Counted from the first letter of the stretch, positions 7,096 through 16,543 are shown. The stretch is 21,610 nucleotides of DNA from CBDUBS01 sp965365445 (GCA_965365445.1 CBDUBS010000051.1:1-21610); one strand, 5' to 3'. The notes: generated from the sequence alone by a model not told the origin. Made by a program: numbers and translations.

Positions 7096-9909
7096 ATGCG
7101 CGTTCCTTTTGCCCCGCCGTTCCGCCGGTTCATTCCGGCCGCCCTGCTTCTGCTGTTTTTTGGAAACGCTTTTTACCGGCCCGTCGCCGTTCAGGGGGCG
7201 CCGGTCGGGCTTTCCGATCTGAAGATCGAGTACAAAACCGATCCGATAGGGATCGACGTGCAGAGCCCCCGGATGTCCTGGCAGATCGAGTCCGGGGAGC
7301 GGGGCGCGGCGCAAACCGCGTATCAGATCCGCGTGGCCGAGGCGCCCGGAGCGCTCCGAAGCGGCCGGCGTCTCCTCTGGGATACCGGCAAGGTAACCTC
7401 GGATCAGTCCATCCACGTACCCTACGAGGGGCCTGCCCTGCAATCCGGGAAGCGGTATTACTGGCAGGTAAGGGTGTGGGACCGCAACGGAACGGCTTCC
7501 GCCTGGAGCGCCCCCGCGTACTGGGAAATGGGGTTGCTCGACCCGGGCGACTGGAAGGCGGCCTGGATCGAGCCCGCTATTCTCGAGGATACCTCGAAGG
7601 CCGGCCCCGCCCCGATGCTCCGTAAGGAATTCACGCTGCGGGGCGAAGTGGCGTCGGCGCGACTCTACGCGACGGCCCACGGCCTGTACGAAATGCACAT
7701 CAACGGGCGGCGCGTGGGCGACGAAGTATTCACACCCGGCTGGACGGCCTACGACGAACGCCTCCAGTACCAGACGTACGACGTAACCGACCTGCTCCGG
7801 CGGGGCGAAAACGCCGTGGGCGCGTACCTCGGCGACGGCTGGTACCGGGGCTACCTGGCCTGGGGCGACCGGCGCAACCACTACGGCGCGTATCTCGCCC
7901 TGCTCGCGCAGATCGAGGTGGTTTACAAAAACGGGTCGCGGGAAATCATCGCCACCGACGGCTCGTGGAAGGCGTCCACCGGCCCCATCGTCATGTCGGA
8001 TATTTACAACGGGGAAGCGTACGATGCCCGTCTGGAAAAGGACGGGTGGGCGACCCCCCGGTACGACGATGCGGCCTGGTCCGGCGTGCGCGTAGCCGAG
8101 CACCCGAAGGATATCCTCGTCGCTCCGGCGGGGCCGCCGGTACTGAAAATCGAAGAACTCCGCCCTGTCCGGATCATCACGACCCCCGAGGGGGATACCG
8201 TGGTGGATATGGGGCAGAATATGGTCGGGTGGGCCCGTATCTCCGCCGAAGGGCCCTCCGGGACCCTGATCGAGATGACGTTCTTCGAAGTGCTCGACAA
8301 GCAGGGCAACGTCTACCTGGATAACCTCCGCGACGCCGCCCAGACCGACCGGTTCATCCTCGCCGGGGACGGCGTGGAGACGTTCGAGCCGCACTTCACC
8401 TTCCACGGCTTCCAGTTCATCCGGGTGAAGGGGTATCCCGGCGAGCTGACGCCGGAGAAGATCACCGGCGTCGTGATTCACTCGGACATCACCCCTTCGG
8501 GCCGGCTCGAAACGAACAAGCCGCTCGTAAACCAGTTGCAGCACAACATCATCTGGGGCCAGAAAGGCAATTTCCTCGACGTGCCCACCGATTGCCCGCA
8601 GCGCGACGAACGCCTCGGGTGGACGGGCGACGCGCAGGTGTTCGCCCGCACGGCCGCGCTCAACCACGACGTGGCCGGGTTCTTCACCAAGTGGCTGGCC
8701 GACCTCGCCGCCGATCAGCGGGACGACGGCAGCGTGCCCCACGTCATCCCGGACGTACTCAGCCGGGGCCAACGGGAAGGGAAAAGCTCGGCGGCCTGGG
8801 CCGACGCCGCGGTCATCGTGCCGTGGACCATGTACCTCTCCTACGGCGACGAGCGCATTCTGGAGCAGCAGTACCCCAGCATGAAGCAGTGGGTGGAGTA
8901 CATGCGCAGGCAGGCCGGGGATACGTACCTGTGGACGAACGGGACCCATTACGGCGACTGGCTCGCCTTTGCGACCACCCGCTCGGATTACCCCGGCGCC
9001 ACCACCGACAAGGACCTCATCGCTACGGCGTTTTACGCCCACTCGGCCGACCTGCTTCGGAAAACGGCCGAGGTGCTCGGCAAGGATAACGAGAGGCGCG
9101 AATACGCCGACGTGTTCGAAAAGGTGAAGGCCGCCTTCCTGCGGGAGTACGTTACGCAGACGGGGCGGATGTCCTCGAACACGCAGACGGCCTATGCGCT
9201 CGCCCTGCAATTCGACCTGCTGCCGGAAGCTCTCCGCCCGGAAGCCGCCCGCCGCCTGGCCGAGGACATCCGCAGGATGGGCAACCACCTGACGGCCGGG
9301 TTCGTCGGGTCGTCGTACCTGACGCCCGTACTTACCCGGTACGGCTACCTCGACGTAGCCTATACCCTGCTCAACCGGGAGGACTACCCCTCCTGGCTGT
9401 ACCCGGTTAAAATGGGCGCCACGACGATATGGGAGCGGTGGGACGGCATCAAGCCGGACGGCTCCTTCCAGAACCCCGGCATGAACTCATTCAACCATTA
9501 TGCCTACGGAGCCGTCGGAGAGTGGATGTACCGGGTTATGGCCGGCATCGACATCGACCCGGAGCGCCCCGGATACAAACACATCCTGTTCGCGCCGCAG
9601 CCCGGCGGGGGCTTTACCGAGGTGGACGCGGAGGTGGAATCCATGTACGGAACCGTAGCATCCGGCTGGAAGCTCGACGGCAACCGCTACACCCTGAAGG
9701 TGCAGGCGCCGCCGAATACGACGGCTACGGTGCGGCTGCCCCGGGCAACCCTGGCCGGGGTCCGGGAGGGCGGTGCGGCCGTATCCGCCGCCCCCGGCGT
9801 GAAAACGGCCCGTCAGGACGGGGCCGACGTGCTCGTCGAAATAGGCTCCGGGGCCTACACCTTCGTGTATGACTCCCCCGCCCTCAGCGAGCGCGTTTCC
9901 GCCAGGTAA
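7096..9909 (+). CDS. Secreted alpha-L-rhamnosidase, GH78, canonical motifs
   Basis: Predicted to hydrolyse alpha-L-rhamnosidic bonds by inversion, in the periplasm or outside the cell. The 937-residue product starts at ATG 7096 with a signal peptide (FIPAALLLLFFGNAFYRPVAVQG). The frame stays open upstream to 5752, but that part overlaps the first GH78 gene in another frame and is not real. Domains in order: fibronectin-III-like N-domain (about 38-145; TAYQIRVAEA, YYWQVRVWD); lectin-like rhamnosidase N-domain (about 180-345; HGLYEMHINGRRVGDEVFTPGWT, LGDGWYRG); beta-sandwich (about 350-465; DMGQNMVGW); (alpha/alpha)6 catalytic domain; C-terminal beta-domain (about 815-937). The catalytic domain carries DCPQRDERLGWTGD at 499-512 and TTIWERWDG with Glu 780. 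By family knowledge these hold the acidic catalytic residues. A promoter at 6988-7016 precedes it, and the Gfo/Idh/MocA gene follows after 61 bp. It is the best-supported carbohydrate enzyme here. Confidence 0.95.
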   Translation: MRVPFAPPFRRFIPAALLLLFFGNAFYRPVAVQGAPVGLSDLKIEYKTDPIGIDVQSPRMSWQIESGERGAAQTAYQIRVAEAPGALRSGRRLLWDTGKVTSDQSIHVPYEGPALQSGKRYYWQVRVWDRNGTASAWSAPAYWEMGLLDPGDWKAAWIEPAILEDTSKAGPAPMLRKEFTLRGEVASARLYATAHGLYEMHINGRRVGDEVFTPGWTAYDERLQYQTYDVTDLLRRGENAVGAYLGDGWYRGYLAWGDRRNHYGAYLALLAQIEVVYKNGSREIIATDGSWKASTGPIVMSDIYNGEAYDARLEKDGWATPRYDDAAWSGVRVAEHPKDILVAPAGPPVLKIEELRPVRIITTPEGDTVVDMGQNMVGWARISAEGPSGTLIEMTFFEVLDKQGNVYLDNLRDAAQTDRFILAGDGVETFEPHFTFHGFQFIRVKGYPGELTPEKITGVVIHSDITPSGRLETNKPLVNQLQHNIIWGQKGNFLDVPTDCPQRDERLGWTGDAQVFARTAALNHDVAGFFTKWLADLAADQRDDGSVPHVIPDVLSRGQREGKSSAAWADAAVIVPWTMYLSYGDERILEQQYPSMKQWVEYMRRQAGDTYLWTNGTHYGDWLAFATTRSDYPGATTDKDLIATAFYAHSADLLRKTAEVLGKDNERREYADVFEKVKAAFLREYVTQTGRMSSNTQTAYALALQFDLLPEALRPEAARRLAEDIRRMGNHLTAGFVGSSYLTPVLTRYGYLDVAYTLLNREDYPSWLYPVKMGATTIWERWDGIKPDGSFQNPGMNSFNHYAYGAVGEWMYRVMAGIDIDPERPGYKHILFAPQPGGGFTEVDAEVESMYGTVASGWKLDGNRYTLKVQAPPNTTATVRLPRATLAGVREGGAAVSAAPGVKTARQDGADVLVEIGSGAYTFVYDSPALSERVSAR

Positions 9910-9970
9910 CGGGCGCGGAATGCCCTTCCCGATCCGTCAGGCCGGTTACGTGTTTTTGCGGGTACGCATT

Positions 9971-11290
9971 ATGAACACCATGATTTCCAGAAGGAGATTT
10001 TTGCAAGCGTCCTCTGCCGGGCTCGCCGGAGCGGGACTCGCGGGTTGGGCGGCCGGAAGCGTGCAGGCCGCAGGCAGGGCCGCGCCGAGCGATCGGGTGC
10101 GGATCGGGCTGATCGGATGCCGGAACAGGGGCTTTCATGTGGCAAGAAACCACGTCCGTCTGCCCGATGTCGAGGTGGCCGTTTTGTGCGACATCGATCA
10201 GGGAGTAGTGGAGCGTCAGGCGGCTGCGTTTGCAGAAGCCGGCGGCGCACCGCGTCTCGAAACCGATTTCCGAAGGGTGCTGGACGACCCGGCTATCGAC
10301 GCCGTCATCATCGGCACGCCGGACCACTGGCACGCCCTGATGACGGTGCTGGCCTGCCGGGCCGGGAAGGACGTTTACGTCGAAAAACCGATGGCGCTCC
10401 GGCTCGATGAACTGGACGTCATGCTCCGGGCGGCGAAACGCTACGACCGCGTCGTGCAGGTAGGGCAGCAGCAGCGAAGCGCTCCGCATTTCCAGGACGC
10501 CGTCCGATACGTGCGCTCCGGGGCGCTCGGCAGGATTCGGCACATACGGGTATGGAGTGAATCCGGCTCCCTGCTCTTGCCTCAGCCGGACGGCCCGGCC
10601 CCTCCCGGCGTTGATTACGACCTGTGGCTGGGTCCCGCGCCGCAGCGGCCGTTCAACCCCAACCGCTTTCACGGCATGTGGCGCTATTTCTGGGATTACG
10701 GCGGAGGCGTCATGACGGTCTGGGGCGTTCATATGCTCGATGTCGGCCTGTGGGCGATGGATGTGGAATCGCCCCGGTCGGTCGTATCGATGGGTGGAAA
10801 GTTCGTATCGCCGGATAGCGCCAACGAAACCCCCGACACGCAGACGGCGCTGTACGATTTCGGGGATTTCATGATGACGTGGGAGCACGCATCCAGGCAG
10901 ACCAACATGCCGTACGGGATGTCGCACGGGGCCGCGTTTTACGGAATGAACGGGATGCTGGTCGTGAATCGCAATCAGTGGGAAGTCGTACCCGAGGTGC
11001 AGGACGGGCGCCCGCTGATGGAGGCCCTGCCGCCGGTGCGAGGGAAAGGCGACGGGACCAACTACCACGTCGAAAACTTCATCTCGTGCATCAAATCCCG
11101 CGAGGAACCGGCCTGTTCGCTCGAAGCGGGCCGCCGGGCCGCGCTGGCGGCCATGCTGGGCAATGTGGCCTACCGGACGGGCCGCCGTATCCACTGGGAC
11201 GCTCCGCAGCATCGGATCCAGGAGGGCGCGGACGCCAACGAGCTCGCCCGCTACGATTACCGCCGCCCGTGGACCATGCCGCAGGTGTAA
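9971..11290 (+). CDS. Tat-exported Gfo/Idh/MocA family oxidoreductase
   Basis: NAD(P)-dependent sugar or polyol dehydrogenase fold; the substrate is unknown. The start at ATG 9971 (439 residues) places a twin-arginine signal at the very N-terminus: SRRRFLQ at 6-12, then a small-residue hydrophobic stretch ending near AQA/AAG. ATG 9980 is an alternative; the ORF upstream to 9869 overlaps the previous gene and is not needed. The Rossmann motif is GLIGCRNRG (46-54). GTPDHWHA (115-122) and VEKP (137-140) are family hallmarks, the Lys of EKP being the usual catalytic-region residue. The C-terminal alpha/beta domain has WDYGGGVMTVWGVHMLD (241-257). Export with a tightly bound cofactor is inferred from the Tat signal. 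Located between the GH78 and beta-helix genes, it probably acts on sugars they release or expose. Confidence 0.9.
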   Translation: MNTMISRRRFLQASSAGLAGAGLAGWAAGSVQAAGRAAPSDRVRIGLIGCRNRGFHVARNHVRLPDVEVAVLCDIDQGVVERQAAAFAEAGGAPRLETDFRRVLDDPAIDAVIIGTPDHWHALMTVLACRAGKDVYVEKPMALRLDELDVMLRAAKRYDRVVQVGQQQRSAPHFQDAVRYVRSGALGRIRHIRVWSESGSLLLPQPDGPAPPGVDYDLWLGPAPQRPFNPNRFHGMWRYFWDYGGGVMTVWGVHMLDVGLWAMDVESPRSVVSMGGKFVSPDSANETPDTQTALYDFGDFMMTWEHASRQTNMPYGMSHGAAFYGMNGMLVVNRNQWEVVPEVQDGRPLMEALPPVRGKGDGTNYHVENFISCIKSREEPACSLEAGRRAALAAMLGNVAYRTGRRIHWDAPQHRIQEGADANELARYDYRRPWTMPQV

Positions 11291-11316
11291 CCCGAGTGTC
11301 CAACGAGTAAGCGCCC

Positions 11317-13392
11317 ATGTCGAAATCGGTTGTCGTGTTCGCCCTTCTGCTCACCCCGATGCTTGCCGCCGCGCAGCCCGCCGGGCCGGTGATGCTCTAC
11401 CTTTCTCCGCAGGGCAACGACCAGTGGGACGGCCGGAGCGAGGATCGGCCCCTGCGCACACTCGACCGGGCGAGGGCCGTTGTGCGTTCGCTGAAGGGTG
11501 CGACGGCGACTGTTTTGATTCGGGGCGGCGTCTATCCGGTATCCGGGCCGGTCGTGTTCCGGCCCGAGGACTCCGGCTCGGCCGAAGCGCCCGTAACGTA
11601 CCGGGCATATCCGGGCGAGCGCCCGGTGTTCGACGGAGGCCGTCCGATTACCGGGTGGCAGCGCACAGGGGACGGCCGATGGCAGGTGCTCCTTCCCGAC
11701 GTGAGAGAAGGCACATGGCGGTTCAGGCAGTTGTTCATCAACGGGGAAGCCCGGCCCCGCGCCCGCACGCCGAATGAAGGATTCTACCGGGTGGCCGGTT
11801 TTCCCGACGGGGGCCGCGATGTGCATTACCACACGGACAGCGGGCGGTTCGAGTACGCGCCGGGCGACCTGAACCCCGAATGGAAAAACATGGCCGACGT
11901 CGAGGTGATCGTGTACCACTTCTGGACCGACTCGCACCTGCCGATTGCTTCCATCGATCCGGCGTCGCGGATCGTGACGTTCCGGCACAAGGCCGGGAAG
12001 GTGTTCACGGACGACTTTACGGATGCAGGGGCCCGGTACGTAGTCGAGAACGTGTACGAAGCGCTGGACCGGCCGGGCGAATGGTACCTGGACGCGGGTA
12101 CCGGCGTGCTGACCTACCTGCCGCTCCCGGGGGAGGACCCGGAAGGGGTGCGGGTGACGGCCCCCTACGCACCCGATTTCCTGCGGTTCGAGGGCGACCC
12201 CGCCGTCCTTCGCTTCGTGGAACACCTCCGGTTTGAAGGGCTGACATTCGCCCACACCAACTGGGATCTGCCTCCCGGCGACTCGAACGACCGGCAGGGT
12301 TCGGCAGGGGTCCCGGCCGCCGTCACGCTTACCGGCGCCCGTCACGTGGCGTTCGACCGGTGCGCGTTCCACCGCCTCGGCACGTTCGCCTTCGACATCA
12401 AACAGGGCTCCTCGCACAACCGCATTACGGGGAACGAAATAGCCTACCCTGCGGCCGGAGGCATCCGTATCGGGGGCGGCTCGGATGAAGATCCTCCCGT
12501 ACTGCGCACCGGCAATAACCTCGTCGCCGATAACACCATCCATCACTACGGCGAAGTGTTTCCGTCTGCCGTCGGCATCCTGCTCACGCATACCTTCGGC
12601 AACACCATCGAGCACAACCACATCCACCACGGATACTACACGGGCATATCCGTCGGGTGGGAGTGGGGCTACCAGCGGAGCGTCAGCCGGGATAACGTCA
12701 TCGCATTCAACCACATCCACGACATCGGACAGGGGCTGCTCTCCGATATGGGCGGCATCTACACCCTGGGCGTTTCGCCGGGCACGGTAATCCGGAACAA
12801 CCTGATCCACGACATCGACGCCAACCACTACGGGGGATGGGGGATGTACAACGACGAGGGTTCATCCCACATCCTGATCGAGAACAACATCGTATACCAC
12901 ACCAAGTTCGCTCCGTACAACATCCACTTCGCCCGGGAGATCGTCGTCCGGAACAACATATTCGCCCTCGGCCGCATCGACCAGCTCAGCCGGAGCCGCA
13001 TCGAACCCCACCCGAGCCTCTATTTCGAAAACAACATCGTCTACTGGACCGGGGGCGACCTGCTGCGCGGCCGATGGGCCGACCGGGAGTACCCCTTTCA
13101 CTTTCACCCGAAAGACAGCACCGGTCTCCGGCCCCGAACCAGCACCTTCGAGGTGGATTACAACGTTTACTACAACCCGCTGCTGCCGGTGGACTCCGTC
13201 CGGTTCGGAGAGGAAACCTGGGGCCAGTGGCAGGCGCGGGGCAAAGATCGGCATTCGGTGTATGCCGACCCGCTTTTCATGAATCCGGCCGAGGGGGATT
13301 TCCGCCTCCGCCCGGAGTCGCCCGCGCTCCGGCTGGGCTTCGAGCCGATCGATATGCGCACGGTCGGTCCGCGCCGCCCCGGGGTAGACTGA
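11317..13392 (+). CDS. Secreted right-handed parallel beta-helix protein, GH141-like
   Basis: The 691-residue product has a signal peptide (MSKSVVVFALLLTPMLAAAQ). Its N-terminal region, YLSPQGNDQWDG ... RPLRTLDRAR ... IRGGVYPVSGPVVF ... PVTYRAYPGERPVFDGG, opens many secreted beta-helix carbohydrate enzymes. From about residue 290 it shows repeated strand-turn rungs rich in Asn and His (NRITGNEIAY, NLVADNTIHHYGE, NTIEHNHIHHGYYTG, NNLIHDIDANHYGG, ENNIVYHT, RNNIFAL). Such rungs are typical of pectate lyase-like parallel beta-helices. The layout most resembles the GH141 group, which includes fucosidases and xylanases; a polysaccharide lyase or an uncharacterised family remains possible. I cannot assign catalytic residues. 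It begins 26 bp after the first oxidoreductase gene, consistent with one operon, and shares its cluster with two rhamnosidases, which fits pectin-like or algal substrates. Confidence 0.8.
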   Translation: MSKSVVVFALLLTPMLAAAQPAGPVMLYLSPQGNDQWDGRSEDRPLRTLDRARAVVRSLKGATATVLIRGGVYPVSGPVVFRPEDSGSAEAPVTYRAYPGERPVFDGGRPITGWQRTGDGRWQVLLPDVREGTWRFRQLFINGEARPRARTPNEGFYRVAGFPDGGRDVHYHTDSGRFEYAPGDLNPEWKNMADVEVIVYHFWTDSHLPIASIDPASRIVTFRHKAGKVFTDDFTDAGARYVVENVYEALDRPGEWYLDAGTGVLTYLPLPGEDPEGVRVTAPYAPDFLRFEGDPAVLRFVEHLRFEGLTFAHTNWDLPPGDSNDRQGSAGVPAAVTLTGARHVAFDRCAFHRLGTFAFDIKQGSSHNRITGNEIAYPAAGGIRIGGGSDEDPPVLRTGNNLVADNTIHHYGEVFPSAVGILLTHTFGNTIEHNHIHHGYYTGISVGWEWGYQRSVSRDNVIAFNHIHDIGQGLLSDMGGIYTLGVSPGTVIRNNLIHDIDANHYGGWGMYNDEGSSHILIENNIVYHTKFAPYNIHFAREIVVRNNIFALGRIDQLSRSRIEPHPSLYFENNIVYWTGGDLLRGRWADREYPFHFHPKDSTGLRPRTSTFEVDYNVYYNPLLPVDSVRFGEETWGQWQARGKDRHSVYADPLFMNPAEGDFRLRPESPALRLGFEPIDMRTVGPRRPGVD

Positions 13393-13530
13393 TTGACAGG
13401 CCCATCCATCCCGGCTCGATGCGGCTCAGGCTACCTCTGCGGAATATGGCCGTGACGGTAAAGGTTGAATGGGCATGGGCGGACTTGTGTTCGTTCCCCC
13501 AATTCGAGTTCCCATCAGAGGCGAAACGGC

Positions 13531-14877
13531 ATGAATCGGCAACCGCTCTCTCGACGGTCGTTTCTCGGCGGCGTGGCTTCCACCGCTTTCGCGGGGCTTG
13601 TTCTGCCCCGCCATGTACTGGGCGGGCGAGGATACATTGCCCCGAGCGACCGCGTGAACGTCGCCGGGGTAGGCGTCGGCGGAATGGGCGGGCGCAATGT
13701 ATCGCACGTAGCCCCGACAGAGAATATCGTCGCGCTTTGCGATGTGGATCTGGCGAGGGGCCAGAAGGCATTCTCGCTGTATCCGGGGGCGAAAACGTAT
13801 CAGGATTACCGCCGGATGCTCGAGCAGAAAGACATCGATGCGGTAATCATTGGTACGCCGGACCACACGCACGCCGTCATAGCGACGGCAGCCATGGACC
13901 TCGGCAAACACGTTTACGTGCAAAAACCTCTTACGCGTACCATTCACGAAGCACGGGCGCTGGCCAGGAAAGCCCGCGAAACCGGGGTCGTGACCCAGAT
14001 GGGCAATCAGGGTCACTCCAGCGACGATGCGCGTAAGATCAACGAATGGATATGGAGCGGAGCCATCGGTGCGGTGCGGGAGGTGCATGTCTGGACGAAC
14101 CGCCCATCGCCCTACTGGACCCAGGGCAACGAACGCCCGACGGAGCCGGAGGCGGTTCCCGCGTCGCTGGACTGGGATTTGTGGCTCGGTCCCACTCCGT
14201 ATCAAGCCTATCACCAGGCCTACCACCCGGGTAAATGGCGCGGCTGGACCGACTGGGGAACGGGTCCTCTGGGCGATATGGGAGCGCACCTCATCGACCA
14301 TCCCTACTGGGCCCTCAAACTGGAATACCCGGTGGCGGTCGAAACCGTCTCGACGCCCTTCAATAAAGCCTCCTATCCGCACGCCACCATGACGTGGTAT
14401 GATTTTGCGGCTCGCGGAGATATGCCGCCCGTCCGGCTGACGTGGTACGATGGAGGCCTCATGCCGCCGCGTCCGGATGAATTGCCGCCCGAGATGGCAA
14501 TGGACCCCGGAGGCGGGGTGATATTCGTCGGGGAGAAAGGGAAACTGATGCACGCCACCTACGGCGGAAAACCGGTGCTCCTTCCGTTATCGCTCGGTGA
14601 GCAGGTTGGCGATCCGCCGCAGATGCTCGAACGGGCGCCCGGCAACCATCACGAAGGGGGGCACGAAATGAACTGGATCCGGGCGATAAAGGGGGAAGGA
14701 AAGGCCGTCAGCCCGATCGAGTACGGAGCTGCCCTAACGGAAACGATGCTTCTGGGACTCGTAGCGCTATGGGCCGGCGAAAAAATATACTGGGATGCCG
14801 CCGGGATGCAGGCCATCAACCGCCCCGATGCCGGGCAATGGATTGCTCCGCCGTACCGCAGCGGGTGGACTCTGTAG
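13531..14877 (+). CDS. Tat-exported Gfo/Idh/MocA family oxidoreductase, QKP variant
   Basis: Second exported NAD(P)-fold dehydrogenase of the cluster, 448 residues. The ATG at 13531 has a good Shine-Dalgarno (AGAGG, 9 bp upstream) and sets the Tat signal SRRSFLGG (7-14) at the N-terminus. An upstream in-frame ATG at 13465 would bury the signal and is rejected. The Rossmann motif is AGVGVGGMGGRN (45-56), with GTPDHTHA (108-115). The usual EKP is QKP (131-133), which is common in this exported subfamily. The C-terminal domain contains WDLWLGP, DWGTGPLGDMGAHLIDHPYWAL (241-262) and NHHEGGHEMNW. It is clearly a different subfamily from the oxidoreductase at 9971, so the pair is not a recent duplication. 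The 138-bp gap after the beta-helix gene has no convincing terminator or promoter. Substrate unknown. Confidence 0.9.
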   Translation: MNRQPLSRRSFLGGVASTAFAGLVLPRHVLGGRGYIAPSDRVNVAGVGVGGMGGRNVSHVAPTENIVALCDVDLARGQKAFSLYPGAKTYQDYRRMLEQKDIDAVIIGTPDHTHAVIATAAMDLGKHVYVQKPLTRTIHEARALARKARETGVVTQMGNQGHSSDDARKINEWIWSGAIGAVREVHVWTNRPSPYWTQGNERPTEPEAVPASLDWDLWLGPTPYQAYHQAYHPGKWRGWTDWGTGPLGDMGAHLIDHPYWALKLEYPVAVETVSTPFNKASYPHATMTWYDFAARGDMPPVRLTWYDGGLMPPRPDELPPEMAMDPGGGVIFVGEKGKLMHATYGGKPVLLPLSLGEQVGDPPQMLERAPGNHHEGGHEMNWIRAIKGEGKAVSPIEYGAALTETMLLGLVALWAGEKIYWDAAGMQAINRPDAGQWIAPPYRSGWTL

Positions 14878-14881
14878 AGCG

Positions 14882-15988
14882 TTACCGCCGCCGGGCGATC
14901 AGTTCGAACCAGGGGCCGGCCACGATGTCGTGGTGGATGCTGGAGACGGCCTCCGCGATGGAGGAAAGCAGATTCATGGTTTCCCGTTGCTCGCGGATGG
15001 CCCAATCGGGCGCTTCCGCATCGGGCAGCATGAGCAGGTTGGAGGGCATGAGGCGCTCCACGGCAAACCCGTGACGTTCGGCCATGCGTCGCAGGTTCGG
15101 AGGGGCGTATCCGAACTGGTAGGGGAAGCCGAGCAGGTTGTTGTACCCCATGACCTTCCCGATGGTGGTCTCTGCGAGGTCCGGCGGGTCCGACTGGCGT
15201 GCAAACTGAAGCAGGGGGCGGCTCAGGCGGTAGAACAGGGCGTTGGGCGCCCGAAGGACCAGCAGGCCGCCCGGTTTCAGGATGCGACCGGCTTCGGCGA
15301 GGGTGCCGTTCGGGTCGGTTAGCTGATCGAAACAGTTCCAGATGAACACCCCGTCGATGGAGTGGGCGGGGTATCCGCATTCCGCGAGCGTGCCGAGCCG
15401 GGTGGGATATCCGTTTTCGTTGGCGAAGCGCGTTACGTCCTCCCCGATGTCGATGCCTTCCACGCGCCAGCCCCACTCGCGGGCGACGTGCAGAAAGCCG
15501 CCGGCGTAACTGCCCAGCTCGATGACGCGGGCCTGGTGCGGCAACAGCGATTGGTAGGGGTCCCGTTTCCGGCGGAAGAACCGGATGTCGCGCTGGAGGA
15601 AATGCCCCAGCGTTTCGGCATCGTAGGTATCGTTGGCGTACACTTCGCTGAAATCCTCATCCAGGTCGTCGCGGACGAGCAGGCCGCAGGTACGGCATTC
15701 CAGGATCGCCACGTCGCGGCCGTGTGCGAAATCCGTGCGGTCTTTCAGTGCTTCGCCGTCCGGGTTGCCGTTGGTGCGCTTCTGCATGAACCGCCCGCGC
15801 AGGGCCGTTTCGAGGGCGACCTCATCCACAGAGATGCATTCGGCAAACGAGGAGCCGAGGCAGGAAGGACACTGTTGCAGCACGGATCGGGGGGGTTCGT
15901 ACGAAGGATGGTTTTGCCCTTCAACGGCCGTCGGACCTCGCCCGACCCGGCATCGGCGTGAAGAAGTGGGCACGCCTTTCCGAATCAT
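14882..15988 (-). CDS. Class I SAM-dependent methyltransferase with N-terminal zinc ribbon
   Basis: The 368-residue product has a Cys4 zinc-binding module (CPSC 40-43 and CRTC 98-101), then a Rossmann-type methyltransferase domain. Motif I is VIELGSYAGGFLHVA (155-169), motif II region GWRVEGIDIG, post-motif region IDGVFIWNCFDQLTDP, and LKPGGLLVLRAPN corresponds to motifs V/VI. This matches the Methyltransf_23 type often linked to sugar, lipid or surface-glycan modification; the substrate is not evident. No Shine-Dalgarno precedes ATG 15988. The first 30 or so residues look unstructured, so a shorter start is possible. It converges on the preceding oxidoreductase with 4 bp between stops, and diverges from the SRPBCC gene across 81 bp that should hold both promoters. 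No partner for surface-glycan synthesis is adjacent. Confidence 0.85.
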   Translation of the reverse strand: MIRKGVPTSSRRCRVGRGPTAVEGQNHPSYEPPRSVLQQCPSCLGSSFAECISVDEVALETALRGRFMQKRTNGNPDGEALKDRTDFAHGRDVAILECRTCGLLVRDDLDEDFSEVYANDTYDAETLGHFLQRDIRFFRRKRDPYQSLLPHQARVIELGSYAGGFLHVAREWGWRVEGIDIGEDVTRFANENGYPTRLGTLAECGYPAHSIDGVFIWNCFDQLTDPNGTLAEAGRILKPGGLLVLRAPNALFYRLSRPLLQFARQSDPPDLAETTIGKVMGYNNLLGFPYQFGYAPPNLRRMAERHGFAVERLMPSNLLMLPDAEAPDWAIREQRETMNLLSSIAEAVSSIHHDIVAGPWFELIARRR

Positions 15989-16069
15989 TTTTTACGGAAC
16001 AGGTGACAAAGTGAGGCCGAAGTAATAGGTTGTAGTTACGCTGCGCCCCACCAACCAACCTTACCCGAC

Positions 16070-16537
16070 ATGAAAGCCATTTTCTCCGAGCTCTCCATCA
16101 ATGCGCCCGCGAAAAAAGTCGTGGCGGCCTTCCTGGACATCCGCGCCATGCGGGAATGGTGGGGTATTGAACGGGGCCTCGTCGAGCCCCGGTCGGGTGG
16201 GGTGTGGGCGCTTACCTGGGACCGTTCCGAAAGCGGTTTTCGCTACATCAACACGGCTATCGTAGCGGCGTACCGGCCGGGCGAGTTGCTTCATCTCCAG
16301 AAGCTGCTGTACCTGAACCCCGACAGGGTGGTGCTCGGCCCGATGGAATTACGCATATGGGCGGAGGAGCATTCCAACTACACCAACCTGACCGTCCAGC
16401 AGGACGGATTCGGCGAAGGGGACGACTGGGCCTGGTATTATGATACCGTGCATCGGGCCTGGCCGGTGGCGCTCAAGTTGCTCAAGCGGTACCTGGAAGA
16501 GGGGCTGGTCGTGGAAGTAGACGAACGGTTCGGCTGA
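16070..16537 (+). CDS. SRPBCC (START/Bet v1-like) domain protein
   Basis: The 155-residue product is one helix-grip domain. It begins with FSELSINAPAKKVVAAFLDIRAMREWWGI, the usual opening strand and helix with the W-W substrate-binding region of AHSA1/polyketide-cyclase-like proteins. It continues with GGVWALTWDRSESGFRYINTAIVAAYRPGELL and a long C-terminal helix (VALKLLKRYLEEGLV). Such proteins bind hydrophobic ligands or act as small cyclases or chaperone co-factors; sequence alone does not tell which. It has no signal peptide, so it is cytoplasmic. The ATG at 16070 has no clear Shine-Dalgarno. It converges on the 72-residue membrane protein with only 6 bp between stops. Confidence 0.85.
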   Translation: MKAIFSELSINAPAKKVVAAFLDIRAMREWWGIERGLVEPRSGGVWALTWDRSESGFRYINTAIVAAYRPGELLHLQKLLYLNPDRVVLGPMELRIWAEEHSNYTNLTVQQDGFGEGDDWAWYYDTVHRAWPVALKLLKRYLEEGLVVEVDERFG

Positions 16538-16543
16538 CCGGCT

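Noticed and set aside
6889..9288. 799-codon minus-strand frame
   Set aside because: Antisense to the two GH78 genes; composition is typical of a shadow frame in GC-rich DNA.
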